Origin: Telmatactis stephensoni
Lineage: Eukaryota > Cnidaria > Anthozoa > Actiniaria > Isophelliidae
DNA length: 64,000 nt
Direction: 5' to 3'
NCBI GenBank assembly: GCA_029948255.1
Contig: JALIZF010001821.1
Location: forward strand, 186,001-250,000
Both the position numbers and the translations under genes were made by a program. Under the pieces are notes generated by a model. The model was not told the origin of the DNA and searched no databases. It worked only from the letters and a program-made list of their open reading frames with translations. Position 1 is the stretch's first letter, and every line of letters starts with the position of its first letter. Positions 11,395-21,627 of the stretch are shown one piece after another.

Positions 11395-11982
11395 TTGTAC
11401 TACTCGTCTACTGTTGGTTACGCGATTATTACGAAGGACACCTTTGGACTGTTCACGAAAGGATCAACTTTGAAGATGCAAAACACCTCTTTGGAAGGAA
11501 ACAAGGTGACTGACGAAGTAGAAGCAGTCGGACGGGTTAAAGGTCGTTTGGTACTTTCATTCCTATACGGAGAACTTTGTATGGGAAAAGTGTATGAAAG
11601 ATTTCAATGGGAAGGATGTACAGAAAACTGGCCCAGTCAAAAAGATCACGAATGTTGCTTACGAAGTGAGGGGGAAATCTTCGAGAGTCTCTACGACAGT
11701 GTAAAAACTGAGATTGATCTTAACATGTTTCACAACCTTTGTGAGCAGTTTACCAAGCTGGCTGGCATCCCCATGAAAACAGCATGGTATACATTCATCA
11801 GCAGTCTACCAAAGATGTCTGCTCGTTCAGTGTTCTTCTTCTGGAAAGACTTGAGGCATACGTGCAATTACAAAGAAGAAATCATTGTAGACTTTGTAGA
11901 CATGATGTGTAATGTACTGAACGGTAAAGCATGGGACTCCAAACCTTATCTGATATTCAAATCGATTATGATGGATGAATAA
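11395..11982 (+). CDS. unrecognised Polinton accessory protein
   Basis: An uninterrupted frame of about 195 codons, one of the few Polinton genes without a lesion. The first ATG is well inside (about residue 28, MQNTS), so either translation starts there, at a non-ATG codon, or the true start lies in the damaged region upstream. Cys residues are frequent (LYGELCMGK, DHECCLRSE, NLCEQF, MMCNVL) and the C-terminal half looks helical. No signal peptide or catalytic motif is evident, and I cannot name a homologous family. Its position just left of the integrase suggests a lineage-specific Polinton gene. Confidence 0.5.
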   Translation: MYYSSTVGYAIITKDTFGLFTKGSTLKMQNTSLEGNKVTDEVEAVGRVKGRLVLSFLYGELCMGKVYERFQWEGCTENWPSQKDHECCLRSEGEIFESLYDSVKTEIDLNMFHNLCEQFTKLAGIPMKTAWYTFISSLPKMSARSVFFFWKDLRHTCNYKEEIIVDFVDMMCNVLNGKAWDSKPYLIFKSIMMDE

Positions 11983-12758
11983 AACAGACGTTGTTGTACA
12001 CATTGATTTAGTCTTGTGTTTGATTTCAAGGGGTAAAGTCATGGGTGATGGGTGTTTGAGAACCCTTCCGTAATCTAAAATTTGAAAACATCTTTCGAAA
12101 AATCCGTTGTGTTCTAGCCTGCTGTGGGGGAAAAGTAGTGATACAGAACTCCCAAATTGATGGAGACACTCCTGGAGAAACTGTATTACAACGTAAACCA
12201 AGGAGGGAGTCTCGAAAGCCTCGATGCCCTTTTCCATGCTGCTAAGAAGAAAAACAAAAAGATAACGAGCAAACAAGTGCGAGAATGGTTGAAATCCCAA
12301 CGTGTGTATTCCCTCCACCGACCGGTGCGAAACATTTCCGGAGAAACCGTGTGGTGGTCGGTTCCATAGACTCTGTTTGGGAATTGGATTTAATTGACCT
12401 TCAGTCTCTCAAGAAATACAACAGTAACTATCGTTACATCGTCACTTGTATTGACGTGCTGTCCAAACACGCTTGGGTCGTCCCATTTAAAGACAAGACC
12501 GGCCCCACTCTGGTTCAGGCGATTAAGCAAATCTTAAAAGAGTCGGGTCGCAAACCACAGAAAATCCACACCGATCGCGGAAGTGAATTTACGAATAAAG
12601 TTTTCCAAACATTTTTGAAAGAAAAGAACATTCAATCATACCACACGTTCAACGACACCAAAGCTAACATTGTAGAACGTTTTAATCGAACGCTAAAACA
12701 ACGCATGTACCGGTATTTCACATGGAAAGGCACTATGAAGTATTTGGACGTATTACCC

Positions 12759-14188
12759 CAGGGGCGGATCTAGCATTTTGACTGAGTAGTTTCCAACTCG
12801 ACCGAAACTTAATATCATTAAATCCTATGATACCATTTACACTTTGCATATTCTGAGCATTAGCACCCACAAACACATTACTACAATTTTCAAAATCATC
12901 CGAACTCAGAAACTGATCAAGTCGTCGTCATAGGTTCAAGAAAAATCTAACTCAATTTAATTTCACATCCAATCGATTTTATTCTAAAATATGGTCTAGG
13001 AAACTGTGTTTTTAGATAATTTTTGAACTTATATCGAAATAATTTGATGCACAAAATGTTTTATTCGGCAAGAGTTGTAGCCGGTGTTATGTCACACAAC
13101 GCAAAGTCACGCGCCTGAAAAGCCGGGGAAATCACTACAAATTCTTTCAAACCACAGTGTTTTGTGTTTATATACACTTTGAATTGCTAATTGTAGTTAA
13201 AATAAGTTATATTTGCCACTTTTGTGTTTGAAATTATGTTCTTAAAAGTTTGCCGCCATGCTGGTGGACGTGAAACAAACCATCATACTGAAAATCAAGA
13301 ATACGAATATCTATTATTAAACTAAAAACCGAAATTATATTTCGCTGTTACACGATCGATATCGCCCTAGGATTTTAGAGATCTTTATGAGTACCTTTTG
13401 GTTGGTTGTTTGAAGTGGGGGAAGCAAGAAACCAAATTCCAACGCACTGTTTGAAGGTCAGAGTTCGCGTAATTATGAACATTTCAGTAAAACTACTCAT
13501 ATAAAACATCAGCTATCAATTGTAAATATAGCTTACCGAGGAAACTGTTAGCTCAAGCTTAAACTTAGAGCTTAATATTTGCCCAATTTCCTTGTTTACG
13601 TTGAATTTCAACCGCAACAGTTCCACAATTGAAGAAAGTTCGTTCGATCATGTGTTTAATTTTGTTCGTTACGAGTTCGAAGATTCCAATGGACAAAGAA
13701 CCTCACCAGGGTAGGCTGGCCCTTTTATACTTTTGTCAGTAGTTTCTGGACTAGTTTACGCCGATTTTAGCCAATCAGAATCAAGTTGGAATGTTAAATT
13801 TGTGCTTGGTTTGACTGTGGGTTTCCTGTGTGAACCACTTGTGGGGTGTTTTACTTCCTGTGAATCACTTCGGAAACTACTGGCGGGGTGTTTTATTTCC
13901 GGTGCAGTAGTTCACACAGGGATACCAAACTGTGAACTAGCACATTATGATAGCTAGAAATTCCTGTGGGACCCCTCACTCAACAAAACTTGAAAAGGCT
14001 ACAAAAATAGCCTGGGAACATGTGGGTTTCCTGTGGAAATAATTCAAAATGGCGTCCAAATAAAGGTAAAATACACTTAAACTTGTTCCATTTGTATTAT
14101 TTATTTTTATTATCTCAATAATTCTTTTTTCTGGGAAAAATCTCAGTAGTTTCCGGAAACTAAGTGAACTACTCTAGATCCGCCCGTG
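12759..14188. mobile_element. CAGGGGCGGATCTAG inverted-repeat element inside integrase
   Basis: Left end CAGGGGCGGATCTAG and right end CTAGATCCGCCCGTG form 15-bp inverted repeats with one mismatch. The direct repeat TACCC precedes and follows the element (12754-12758, 14189-14193). The 1430-bp interior has no convincing gene; a GTTTCC-rich segment near 13860 and 14030 repeats internally. The CAGGG start resembles hAT ends, but a clean 8-bp duplication was not seen, so the superfamily is uncertain. Related fragments lie at 8357-8412 and, inverted, around 28665-28860. Confidence 0.75.
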
Positions 14189-14636
14189 TACCCGAACTAC
14201 TCGAGTCTTACAATCAATCATATCATCGAAGTATCAAAAGAGCTCCAGCTACGGTCAACAAAAGTAACGAAAAAGACACGTGGATCACATTGTATGGAGA
14301 TCAGCCAACGAAAAAAGGGTACGCCTTTAAAGTAGGAGATCAAGTCCGCATCTCAAAGTCCAAAGGATTGTTTGAAAAACTGGAGTGACGAGATTTTCAC
14401 CATCTCTAAACGTATTCCTCGAAATCCGGTAGTCTACAGGTTAAAAGAATACGACGGTGACGAGTTGGAAGGAGCGTTCTACGAATAATAACTGCAACCC
14501 GTTCAGACAAAGGGAGAAGAAGAAGTGTACAAGATAGAAAAAAAAAGTTTGAAACAACGAAAACGGGGAAAGAAAATTGAATATTTTGTAAAATGGTTAG
14601 GTTACCCGGAAAGTACAACAGTTGGATCTTAAAAAG

Positions 14637-16372
14637 AATACCGGTTGTTTTGATCCATGGTCGTGTCGATCAAGGTCGTTTCGATCCACATCTGACATAT
14701 TCGATCCACCTTAAATACACATTCGATCCACACATGGAAACAACTTTAAACATGTATTTTAAACTATTATTAGAGTGTTTAACTACAAAGTAAAAAATAA
14801 GTGCATGTTTTGGGAATGAAATCGAATAGCAGAATGAAAGTTTTTTTGTCGAATCGTGTTTCTTTTGTGATGTTTGAAGTTAGAATAAAGTGACTCTGGA
14901 GCGATACGCGTCCATAGTTACCAAGTGTAAACAAAGCGAAGATCTACGATAAGAAGACTTTCACAGTTAGTGATTCCAAATTGCTTTCTACTAATAACTT
15001 GGTCTTTTTTGACCTCATCAAACCATCTAACAACACCAAACCGGTGTGTCAAATCACACTGAGCGTACTGACTGAAAGGTTTCGATTGAAAACAGTGACC
15101 TGAGACGCCAAAGCTACTGCTTACTTGACTAAAGTCTCGGTTTCTAACAAAACGCATTCCTACAATTGATATGATAAAATGATATATTTTGCGCTTACTT
15201 AACGAAAATCCGCCTAAATGACCGTATATTTACAAGTGGATCGATGTTCAAACATAGAGAGCAAAAGATTAATCTGCCTATGGTCTTCAAGTTATTGAAG
15301 TGATTCCCTTACTATTCCTTACTAGCCCCCTAAACTTCCTTTCTCTTCATACTGTCACCAAAGAATTTTGCTCAAGTTTTGTCCTAGTTTAAAATTGATT
15401 TGATGTTTACTGAGTTCAAGACTCGAGAGCGGCCAATCGAATAAACCACATCCACTTTTGGAGAAATATATAGAAGACAGAGATGCCAGAAGACTCCTTC
15501 GAGCTTGCTCACGTTTGTGTGCGCGTCAAAGACCGAAAAAGTCAAATTGTTCTTATGAGCAACAAAGACTCCTTTCGGAGCTACTAGGTGCCACAGAAGT
15601 CAATTAGCAATGCTTATACAAAACATACACAAACATACTCCCAATGAATTATGACATATATTTTCCTTCATGATCTTAAAATTACCATGTCTATATTGTC
15701 TAATTATGTGGATAAATCTCAAGCTGATCCGAACTGGCTTTGTTTACAATACGGTTTTGCTGATCGCTTCAGAAACTTGGTTTCAAGGTTTCAAGAGTGA
15801 CATTATTCTGGCCAATTTCATTCCTTTATTTGATCTTACTGAAAGTTATAATATTTCAATTCATGGACTGTAAATCCGATAGAAAAGAATGGAATTAATT
15901 GGAAGACACTAACTGTGAAAGTCTTCTTAGCAAGGATCCTCGCTTTGTTTACACTGGGTAACTATGGACGCGTATCGCTCCAGAGTCACTTTATATTCTA
16001 ACTTTAAACATCACAAAAGAACACGATTCGATCAGACAACTTTCAATCTCCTATTCCATTTCATTGAAAATTGTCACTGATTGCTTAAAGTCTCACGTTA
16101 AGATATATTTATTGTTGCTCTTCGTTCGATCCCAGGCCGGCACTTCACTTCAACTCGTAGCAAACTAACTCCCTTCCAAATTGTTATTACATTCCCAAAA
16201 CATGCACTTAATTTTTACTTTGTAGTTAAACACTCTTATACTAGTTTAAAATACATGTTTGAAGTTGTTTATATGCGTGGATCGAATGTGTATTTAAGGT
16301 GGATCGAATGTGTCAGATGTGGATCGAAACGACCTGGATCGAAACGACCATGGATCGAAACAACCGGGTACC
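14637..16372. mobile_element. long-TIR element with 9-bp duplication (Mutator-like MITE) in integrase tail
   Basis: The direct repeat CTTAAAAAG (14628-14636, 16373-16381) brackets 1736 bp whose outer 180 bp or more are inverted copies containing several GATCGAAACGACC/GATCGAATGTG motifs. A second inverted block (about 14870-14970 and 15905-16030, with GACTCTGGAGCGATACGCGT) extends the symmetry. Target duplications of 9 bp with long inverted repeats fit Mutator-like elements. No transposase. It interrupts the integrase between the chromodomain and the last residues. Confidence 0.82.
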
Positions 16373-16394
16373 CTTAAAAAGTGATATCGAATAA

Positions 16395-16881
16395 AATTGT
16401 TAAACCTATATAAAGTCTGGAAATCTACTGTCTTCATTTCTTTGATGCATGATAAAATAAAGTCTTTTTATCATATAATTATTTATAAAATACCTATATT
16501 TCTTAATTTCGAAAACTTGTTCTTTTCACTAGTGGAAATAACATGTTCTTTTCACTAGTGAAAAGATCGTTACCATGGTTAATGGAGCGCATTTACTCTA
16601 AAGATAGTTTGTTGTCTCTTGATTTGATAATTATATGATAAATAGAATATTACATGTTCGCTTGGAGATACGGTTTTATCTTCTCTTGTTGAAAACATCT
16701 CTCACTCGTTCGCTGCACTCACTTGTGACAGATCTTTTCAACACTCGAAGATAAAATCCGTATCTCCGCGCGCCCATGTAATATCCTCTATATAACCAAC
16801 GACATGAGAGAAAAATAATCATATTTCAAGACGTAGGCAACGCGTCAACATTACATTTAAGACGCTCACATTGTAGTAAAA
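16395..16881. other. Polinton intergenic region, INT to virion genes
   Basis: Nothing coding is supported. There is a TTTTCACTAGTG repeat near 16520-16560 and an inverted pair (GATACGGTTTTATCTTC near 16668; GAAGATAAAATCCGTATC near 16747) that could form a hairpin or be a small element. Promoter sequences for the downstream rightward genes might lie here, but no specific site can be named. Confidence 0.4.
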
Positions 16882-17358
16882 ATGAGAGGTGGTGAAATGG
16901 TCGTTTTTCATGGTGCTCCCTTTCAAAGAGGATACGGCATCGGCTTCTTTTTTCAATCATTAGCAAGAAAGGTCCTTCCCTTTTTACAAAAAGGAGCACA
17001 GACTCTCGGACAAGCCGCACTTAATACGGGTGTGAATATTGCCCAAGATGTCATGGCGGGAAATCCTTTAAAAGACTCAGCACGCACACGATTACAGCAG
17101 ACGGCAAAAACCTTGAAAGAACAGGCCTTAAAGCACATAGCTTCTCAGAGGGGAAGCGGGAAAAAAACTTTAAAGCGTAAGTCGCCCCAAACGAAAGTCA
17201 GTTCACCACAGCTCTCCAAGGTGAAAAGAGCTAGGACGACTGCTCAGAGAAAGTCAACAAATAAATCTTCTCAGAGAAAACGCAAATTACCTCAGATACA
17301 AGGTCAAGTCAAAAAGTCGAAAGTTACTCATTTTAAAGATCTTTGGGACAAAAAGTAA
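16882..17358 (+). CDS. small basic virion-type protein of the Polinton
   Basis: An intact frame of 158 residues starting MRGGEMVVFHGAPFQRG. Residues about 10-65 hold Gly-rich and amphipathic segments (RGYGIGFFFQSLARKVLPFL; LGQAALNTGVNIAQDVMAG); the remainder is very rich in Lys/Arg/Ser/Gln, ending FKDLWDKK. Proteins of this architecture accompany capsid genes in Polintons and adintoviruses and are compared with adenovirus core or membrane-active minor proteins; that role is inferred here from composition and position four bases upstream of the capsid gene. No enzyme motif. Spacing suggests coordinate expression with the capsid and protease genes. Confidence 0.6.
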   Translation: MRGGEMVVFHGAPFQRGYGIGFFFQSLARKVLPFLQKGAQTLGQAALNTGVNIAQDVMAGNPLKDSARTRLQQTAKTLKEQALKHIASQRGSGKKTLKRKSPQTKVSSPQLSKVKRARTTAQRKSTNKSSQRKRKLPQIQGQVKKSKVTHFKDLWDKK

Positions 17359-17361
17359 AAC

Positions 17362-18446
17362 ATGGCTTTCGTTCACCCTCACTCGACACCTTGTACCAAA
17401 AGTGAAGCAGATCTATTTACAGTACCTTCAACTCAGATTGCTGAGACAAAAGACAGTGGATTGACCATCGACCAATTTCTGCTCTGTCTTCATCATCCCC
17501 CATTGAATTTTCCGTCAAAGGAACAGAGAATTACTTGGATTTAGCCAAGACCATGCTATTCGTTCGTCTAAAAATCACCAAAGCCAATGGAAGAAACCTT
17601 GACAGTAGGGAAAAAACTGCCCCTGTGAACCTACTGTTACAGAGCTTCTTTAAGCAGGTGGATGTGTATCTCAATGGAATCTTAATCACCCAATCCACTG
17701 GTACTTACAGTTATAAAAGTATGTTGGAAACTCTACTAAACTATGGTTCAGCTGCCAAAAAATCCCACCTCGACGGAAGTCTGTACTACAAAGATACTGC
17801 AGGTGCAATGGATGAGACGTACTGCACAGGAGGTGGAGCTAATGCTGGACTCAAATCCCGTTATAGTTTTACCCAAGAAAGTAATATCATAGACTTGTTT
17901 GGGCCTCTACACTGTGACATACTGTTCTGTGAACGACTTTTGCTAAATGACGTGGATGTAACGTTTAAATTAACTCCTAATACACCTGCGTTCGCATTGA
18001 TGTCTGGTGAAGCTACTCCAAATGTCAAAATTGTCATCCAATCTGCCGTTCTGAAAGTGCGCTCAGTCAAAGTGAGCCCCACACTACAACTACACCATTT
18101 GAATGAACTCAAAAAGGGAGAGAATGCCAAGTACCCCATACGTAGAGTGGACTGCAAGACGTACACAATCCCTAGAGGCGATCCATCCCTGTTTAAAAAT
18201 GATTTGTTCAATGGACTGGTACCCAAAAGAGTAGTTATTGGGATGGTTGATTCTGACGCCTTCAATGGCAGCTACACCAAGAATCCATACAATTTCAAAC
18301 TGTATAAGGCTAATTCCATTAAACTCACTGTGGATGGAGAGTTGATCCCCTTTCAAATCCTCACTCTGAAACTAGCGAGTGCTAGCGAAACAAACTTCAT
18401 GGAGGCGTATCGGACCTTGTATTTGGAGAATTCGAATCCATTGTAG
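17362..18446 (+). pseudogene. Polinton major capsid protein, frameshifted and shortened
   Basis: Forms the icosahedral shell in the Polinton/adintovirus virion model. The reading begins at ATG 17362 (MAFVHPHSTPC) and is displaced by a frameshift around 17500-17540; the rest (17535-18446) contains blocks I recognise as conserved in the Polinton double-jelly-roll capsid family: APVNLLLQSFFKQVDVYLNG, YSYKSMLETLLNYG, LYYKDTAGAMDET, LFGPLHCDILFCERLLLN, AKYPIRRVDCKTYTIPRG and DSDAFNGSYTKNPYNFK. The protein stops at ENSNPL, apparently lacking a C-terminal part expected for the family, and the protease starts only 41 bp later, so a deletion is likely. Lies between the basic protein and protease genes, same strand. 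Confidence 0.85.
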
Positions 18447-18486
18447 AAATTGACTATTCAAGGCACGTCACTTTTGATTACACAGC

Positions 18487-18918
18487 ATGAACACCCACCA
18501 GCTGAAAGAAATTTTTAGGAATGACCCCATAACACAAGCTAAGTTTTGTGGGGTGTTTGCTGGAAACAACATACCAAAGAAACTAGACGTCTATCCGTGC
18601 GGTTTCATCGCCAATACGGACCCTAAAGATCAACCAGGGCGACACTGGGTGGCGTTTTACTTCCCATCAGAACAAGAAGGGGAATTTTTTGATAGTTATT
18701 TACAGCCGCCTGAATTTTACAGCCCTAATTTCGTCAAGTTTCTGAACCAAAACTGTCGACAATGGACTTTTAATAAGAAAGAACTTCAAAATGTATTGAC
18801 TGCGGTCTGTGGAGAATATTGTGTGTTTTATTTACTACACCGTGCACGCGGTTTTAGTATGAGTCATGTAGTGAACTGTTTTACATCAGATAAGATAATG
18901 AGATTATTGACACAATAA
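18487..18918 (+). CDS. adenain-like cysteine protease (Polinton PRO)
   Basis: Processes virion precursors in adenoviruses and, by analogy, in Polintons. The frame of 143 residues is intact. The catalytic constellation is visible in the right order: His53 in GRHWVAFYF, Asp69 in EFFDSY, Gln101 in KKELQNV and Cys108 in VCGEYCVFYL, with Gln seven residues before Cys as in adenain. The length is slightly short but includes the conserved HRARGFSM helix after the Cys. Starts 41 bp after the capsid stop; its 3' end overlaps the end of the convergent accessory gene by 15 bp. Confidence 0.88.
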   Translation: MNTHQLKEIFRNDPITQAKFCGVFAGNNIPKKLDVYPCGFIANTDPKDQPGRHWVAFYFPSEQEGEFFDSYLQPPEFYSPNFVKFLNQNCRQWTFNKKELQNVLTAVCGEYCVFYLLHRARGFSMSHVVNCFTSDKIMRLLTQ

Positions 18919-20424
18919 ACAACACTTGAAATTAGTTAATGAAGTCTTTATTTCAAAACAAAGTTTACAACATCGGCCATAGGGCGAAAACCATTCTAAA
19001 CCTCTTTTTCCCTGAGGAACAACTCTCACTCTCCTTCTCTGTAAGTTGGGAGAAATGGGTCGTTTTCTTGGACGAGTGGGTGGAGTCGGAAACAACGACG
19101 GCGAACCACTTGTAGGTGTGGAAGGAAGAATTCTTGGTCTGCTCTTGAAAGTGGACAACAATTTTCTTCGCTCTTCATTCCGCACGAAATCCTCAGGGGT
19201 GTTCAATTTTGCCAAAACTTTGGTAAATTCATCTCTTCCGGTGGGAGAAAACCCTTTACGAGTCCTCAGAGCATCATTCACGAGATCAGTGATACTCGAC
19301 CCATGAATTGGTTTCCCCTCCAAAGACACCACGCACTCATCATCCCATTGGACGCTTTCAGGAGATCTTTTCATCCACTGTAGCCATCCTTCTGCCTGAC
19401 TCTTAAACTTCCTTGGAACAGTCTTCAGTATCTCAGACTCACTCACAGATCTGGACTTCTTCGTCCTCGGAGACCCAGGCCGTCAGGGAGGGGGGGGGGG
19501 GGGGGGAGCGGAGGGGAAAGGAAAGAGGGGAAAAGGACGCCCTGGGCTTTTGACTACCCCTAACTTGTCTTGAGGCCAAAATTAATCCAATTAGATGGTC
19601 TAATTTAAACAAAGTTCAAATGACAAAAATATCTGGCTCATTTCAATTATCGCTTTGATATGGTGATAGTTGCTCAGCCATATCCTGTGAGAAGTTCCAC
19701 AAATACATTTTGTTTCACCAAAGGTCTTTGCAATTTATCTATATTTTTCACTCTAAACTCATTGCTATTGCAAAATACATAAAAGACATAAAAGAGATTA
19801 CGTATATATATGTTTTAAAGTCTCGCTGAGCTGGAAACATGGTTCTTTTCAAACAAAACGTGACAGCTTGTATTGTTTGAAGTCGTAGCGATGTGTGGGG
19901 TCAACTTACTGGTAATTTTAGATGATTTTAATCTAATGGCACAAACGCTTCTGATTGGCCTCATTATAATTTAATTATAATGAGGCCAATCAGAGCCTCT
20001 GTTGACGTTTGGCCTCAAGACAAGTTAGGGGTAGTCAAAATCCCAGGGCGTCCTTTTCTTCTCTTTCCTTTCCCCTCCGCTCCCCTCCCCCCTTCCTGAC
20101 GCCCTGGGTCTCCGAGGACGGGACTTCTTGTGGTTGTTGATGTTGTTGTTGGGTTACCTGTGGTAGCCCGGAGGTGGATTGAATCGTCACGGTGGGGACG
20201 TGACTTTCTCCTTGTTCTTGCAAATTCAAAAACCTTTGGAACAGTTGCTCGTGATTCTTGAGTTTAAGTTCGCCTGGTAGTTGTGAATTATCCAGAGTTT
20301 GATTCATTTCTTTATTGAGTGAACTCATAGACTTTACTAGCGGTGACGTTTGTATTTCTGCTCTTTGCTGAATAAGGTTCAGTACATCTTCTGGAACTAA
20401 CACCATTTTTTTATTGTACTTCAT
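18904..20424 (-). pseudogene. Polinton capsid-accessory protein, split by a MITE
   Basis: The N-terminal part (20424 to about 20129) starts MKYNKKMVLVPEDVLNLIQQ and ends in a Gln-rich linker. The C-terminal part resumes at 19452 and runs to 18904, with ILKTVPRKFKSQAEGWLQWM and ITDLVNDALRTRKGFSP, then a Pro/Arg-rich tail. The two parts abut if the 659-bp MITE and one copy of its duplication are removed, though the frames do not match, so a small indel is also present. I recognise this as a gene repeatedly found beside the ATPase in cnidarian Polintons; its role is unknown, presumably structural or assembly-related. Its start overlaps the stop of the upstream small basic gene in an ATGA motif. 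Confidence 0.65.
19462..20120. mobile_element. 659-bp MITE with 9-bp target duplication
   Basis: GGACTTCTT occurs at 19453-19461 and 20121-20129. The element begins CGTCCTCGGAGACCC and ends GGGTCTCCGAGGACG, and the inverted repeats extend over 100 bp, including a G-rich tract (about 19487-19530) pairing with a C-rich tract (about 20070-20095) and GACTACCCCTAACTTGTC. The 9-bp duplication suggests a Mutator-like origin. No coding capacity. Confidence 0.88.
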
Positions 20425-20750
20425 TTTGTAAGTAAGTTTCCAAGAGCGGTCAAAACAGGAGGCAAGAGAAGGGCTAAGAGATTCCCACCGCGTTGATTAA
20501 GCTAATCTTTCTTCCTTTTTAAGGACACTTTTTTATCGGCTAAAGCTTGCAAGAGACGACGGTAGCGTATTAACCTCTTGCTCTGAGTTTCACTTATTAA
20601 TATTACACCTCATAGGAAATTGATCGAGATTTCGGCCAGACACTTGATAAGATCAACGTGACAAGTTTCTAAGATAGCCTTTCGTTGTTTTCTATTAGAA
20701 CGAGCCAAGACACGCAGCAGATGTAAGTTGTGTTTCATGCGATGAGACAT
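20421..20750 (-). pseudogene. small basic protein with hydrophobic tail, two nonsense codons
   Basis: From ATG at 20750 the frame is open to TGA at 20421-20423 except for TGA at 20610-20612 and TAG at 20502-20504. The first part is basic and helical (MSHRMKHNLHLLRVLARSN), the middle Arg/Lys-rich (RLIRYRRLLQALADKKVSL), the end glycine-hydrophobic (GGNLLALLLPPVLTAL). Basic region followed by GG-hydrophobic tail resembles adenovirus pX/mu-like core proteins, so a genome-packaging role is possible. The terminal ATGA overlap with the next gene supports this as one gene. Position directly downstream of the ATPase fits the usual virion cluster. Moderately sure of the gene, not of its role. Confidence 0.6.
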
Positions 20751-20783
20751 GATCAAATGATTTAAAATGTCTGGTACAAGCGT

Positions 20784-21430
20784 TTATGTACGTTTCACGT
20801 AGGCTACTTGTTGTTCGTCTGGAAAAATCGACGTTCGAAGACGGAAATCATTAGCCGTTGTTGGGTGAAAATCCAATAACAGATATCCGTAGAGCTGTTT
20901 AGTCGAATCTTCATAGGCTTCCATAACACGAGCAACCTCACGGGGGAAAGCCTGTTTTGCTAATGTAGAAATCCCTAAGACATCACGAGGATTTTTAAAA
21001 GCGACAATGTAATGGGTGTTGAGAGAAATGGTCCTGGAATACCTTCCGGGCGGAAAAAGATTCTGTACCAAATTTATGCAGTTAATTCCCCGATGGTGAG
21101 ATCCTTTTGTGATTAAGTCCACCATTAAGTCCACCAATCTTTTTTCACACTTTCATTCATCAAATCATCCAGCACCAAAAGACCTGGAGTTTTATCAAAG
21201 AGGGAGTAAATGTCCTCTGGAAAGCCCTCCAAAAATTGAATGTTTGGAATCTCCCTCTCCATAATGAGAAAACGGGGTTGATATTCTCCATAATAATAGA
21301 CTATCTTATGAATGGGTTGGCCAAACATGTCATTTACACAACGTAAAAGATTTTCAGTCCAACATGTCTTCCCACAGGAGGTTGAACCATAGGCAATTAT
21401 AGAGGTGGGGCTTTTAAATCGAACATCCAT
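20784..21430 (-). pseudogene. Polinton packaging ATPase (FtsK/HerA type), one lesion
   Basis: Predicted to pump the genome into the capsid. From ATG at 21430, Walker A is GSTSCGKT at residues 15-22 and Walker B LLVLDDL at 84-90. A stop/frameshift follows near 21125, at a tandem duplication of ATTAAGTCCACC. The second part (21137-20784) carries NLFPPGRYSRTISLNTHYIV and FKNPRD, conserved in this ATPase family, then LYGYLLLDFHPTT and a basic end. Undoing a 12-bp-type duplication event would account for the break. Sits between the C2H2 protein and the small basic protein, same strand. Confidence 0.85.
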
Positions 21431-21453
21431 TCTGTGCGACGGTTGATATTGAA

Positions 21454-21627
21454 CTAATCATCTTTAGATGGTATGTGGTTTGTATTCATCACACGCACAC
21501 GCTCCAACCAGAGTTTTCGTTCTTTTAAATCCAGGTTGTGAACACCAGCTAAATGATTTGGTAATCTCAACAGATTCGTTTTAAAACAACCGGGAATGGG
21601 ACAGTCTTTGCGCTTTCGCTGCACCAT
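21454..21627 (-). CDS. 57-residue one-finger C2H2 protein
   Basis: Starts MVQRKRKDCPIPGC and contains CPIPGC...HLAGVH, i.e. C-x4-C...H-x4-H, a single zinc-finger-like unit, then a Lys/Arg/Trp-rich helix (LKERKLWLERVR) and DD stop. The frame is intact and ends 23 bp upstream of the ATPase ATG, so the two are probably co-expressed. I believe small proteins like this recur beside the ATPase in cnidarian Polintons; function unknown, DNA binding is a guess from the finger. Confidence 0.6.
   Translation of the reverse strand: MVQRKRKDCPIPGCFKTNLLRLPNHLAGVHNLDLKERKLWLERVRVMNTNHIPSKDD

Larger units (their letters stand above)
12160..16394 (+). pseudogene. Polinton integrase (retroviral-type DDE with chromodomain), broken
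   Basis: Inserts the element into host DNA, producing the 6-bp duplication seen at the ends. From ATG at 12160 an N-terminal helical region (LEKLYYNVNQGGSLESLDAL; KQVREWLKSQ) is followed by a frameshift near 12300-12340. The catalytic core shows WELDLIDL and CIDVLSKHAWVVPFKDKTG, HTDRGSEF (second Asp) and NIVERFNRTLK (Glu), a complete D-D-E set. At 12758 the frame is cut by a 1.43-kb transposon; it resumes at 14189 (ELLESYNQSYHRSIKRAP), passes two adjacent stops near 14486, and reaches a chromodomain (VYKIEKKSL; YFVKWLGYPES). A second transposon (14637-16372) splits the last codons; its right flank carries SDIE and the stop at 16392-16394. Inactive as it stands. Confidence 0.88.

Noticed and set aside
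17861..18356. Minus-strand frames of 88 and 134 codons across the capsid gene
   Set aside because: They are antisense shadows of the well-supported capsid frame.
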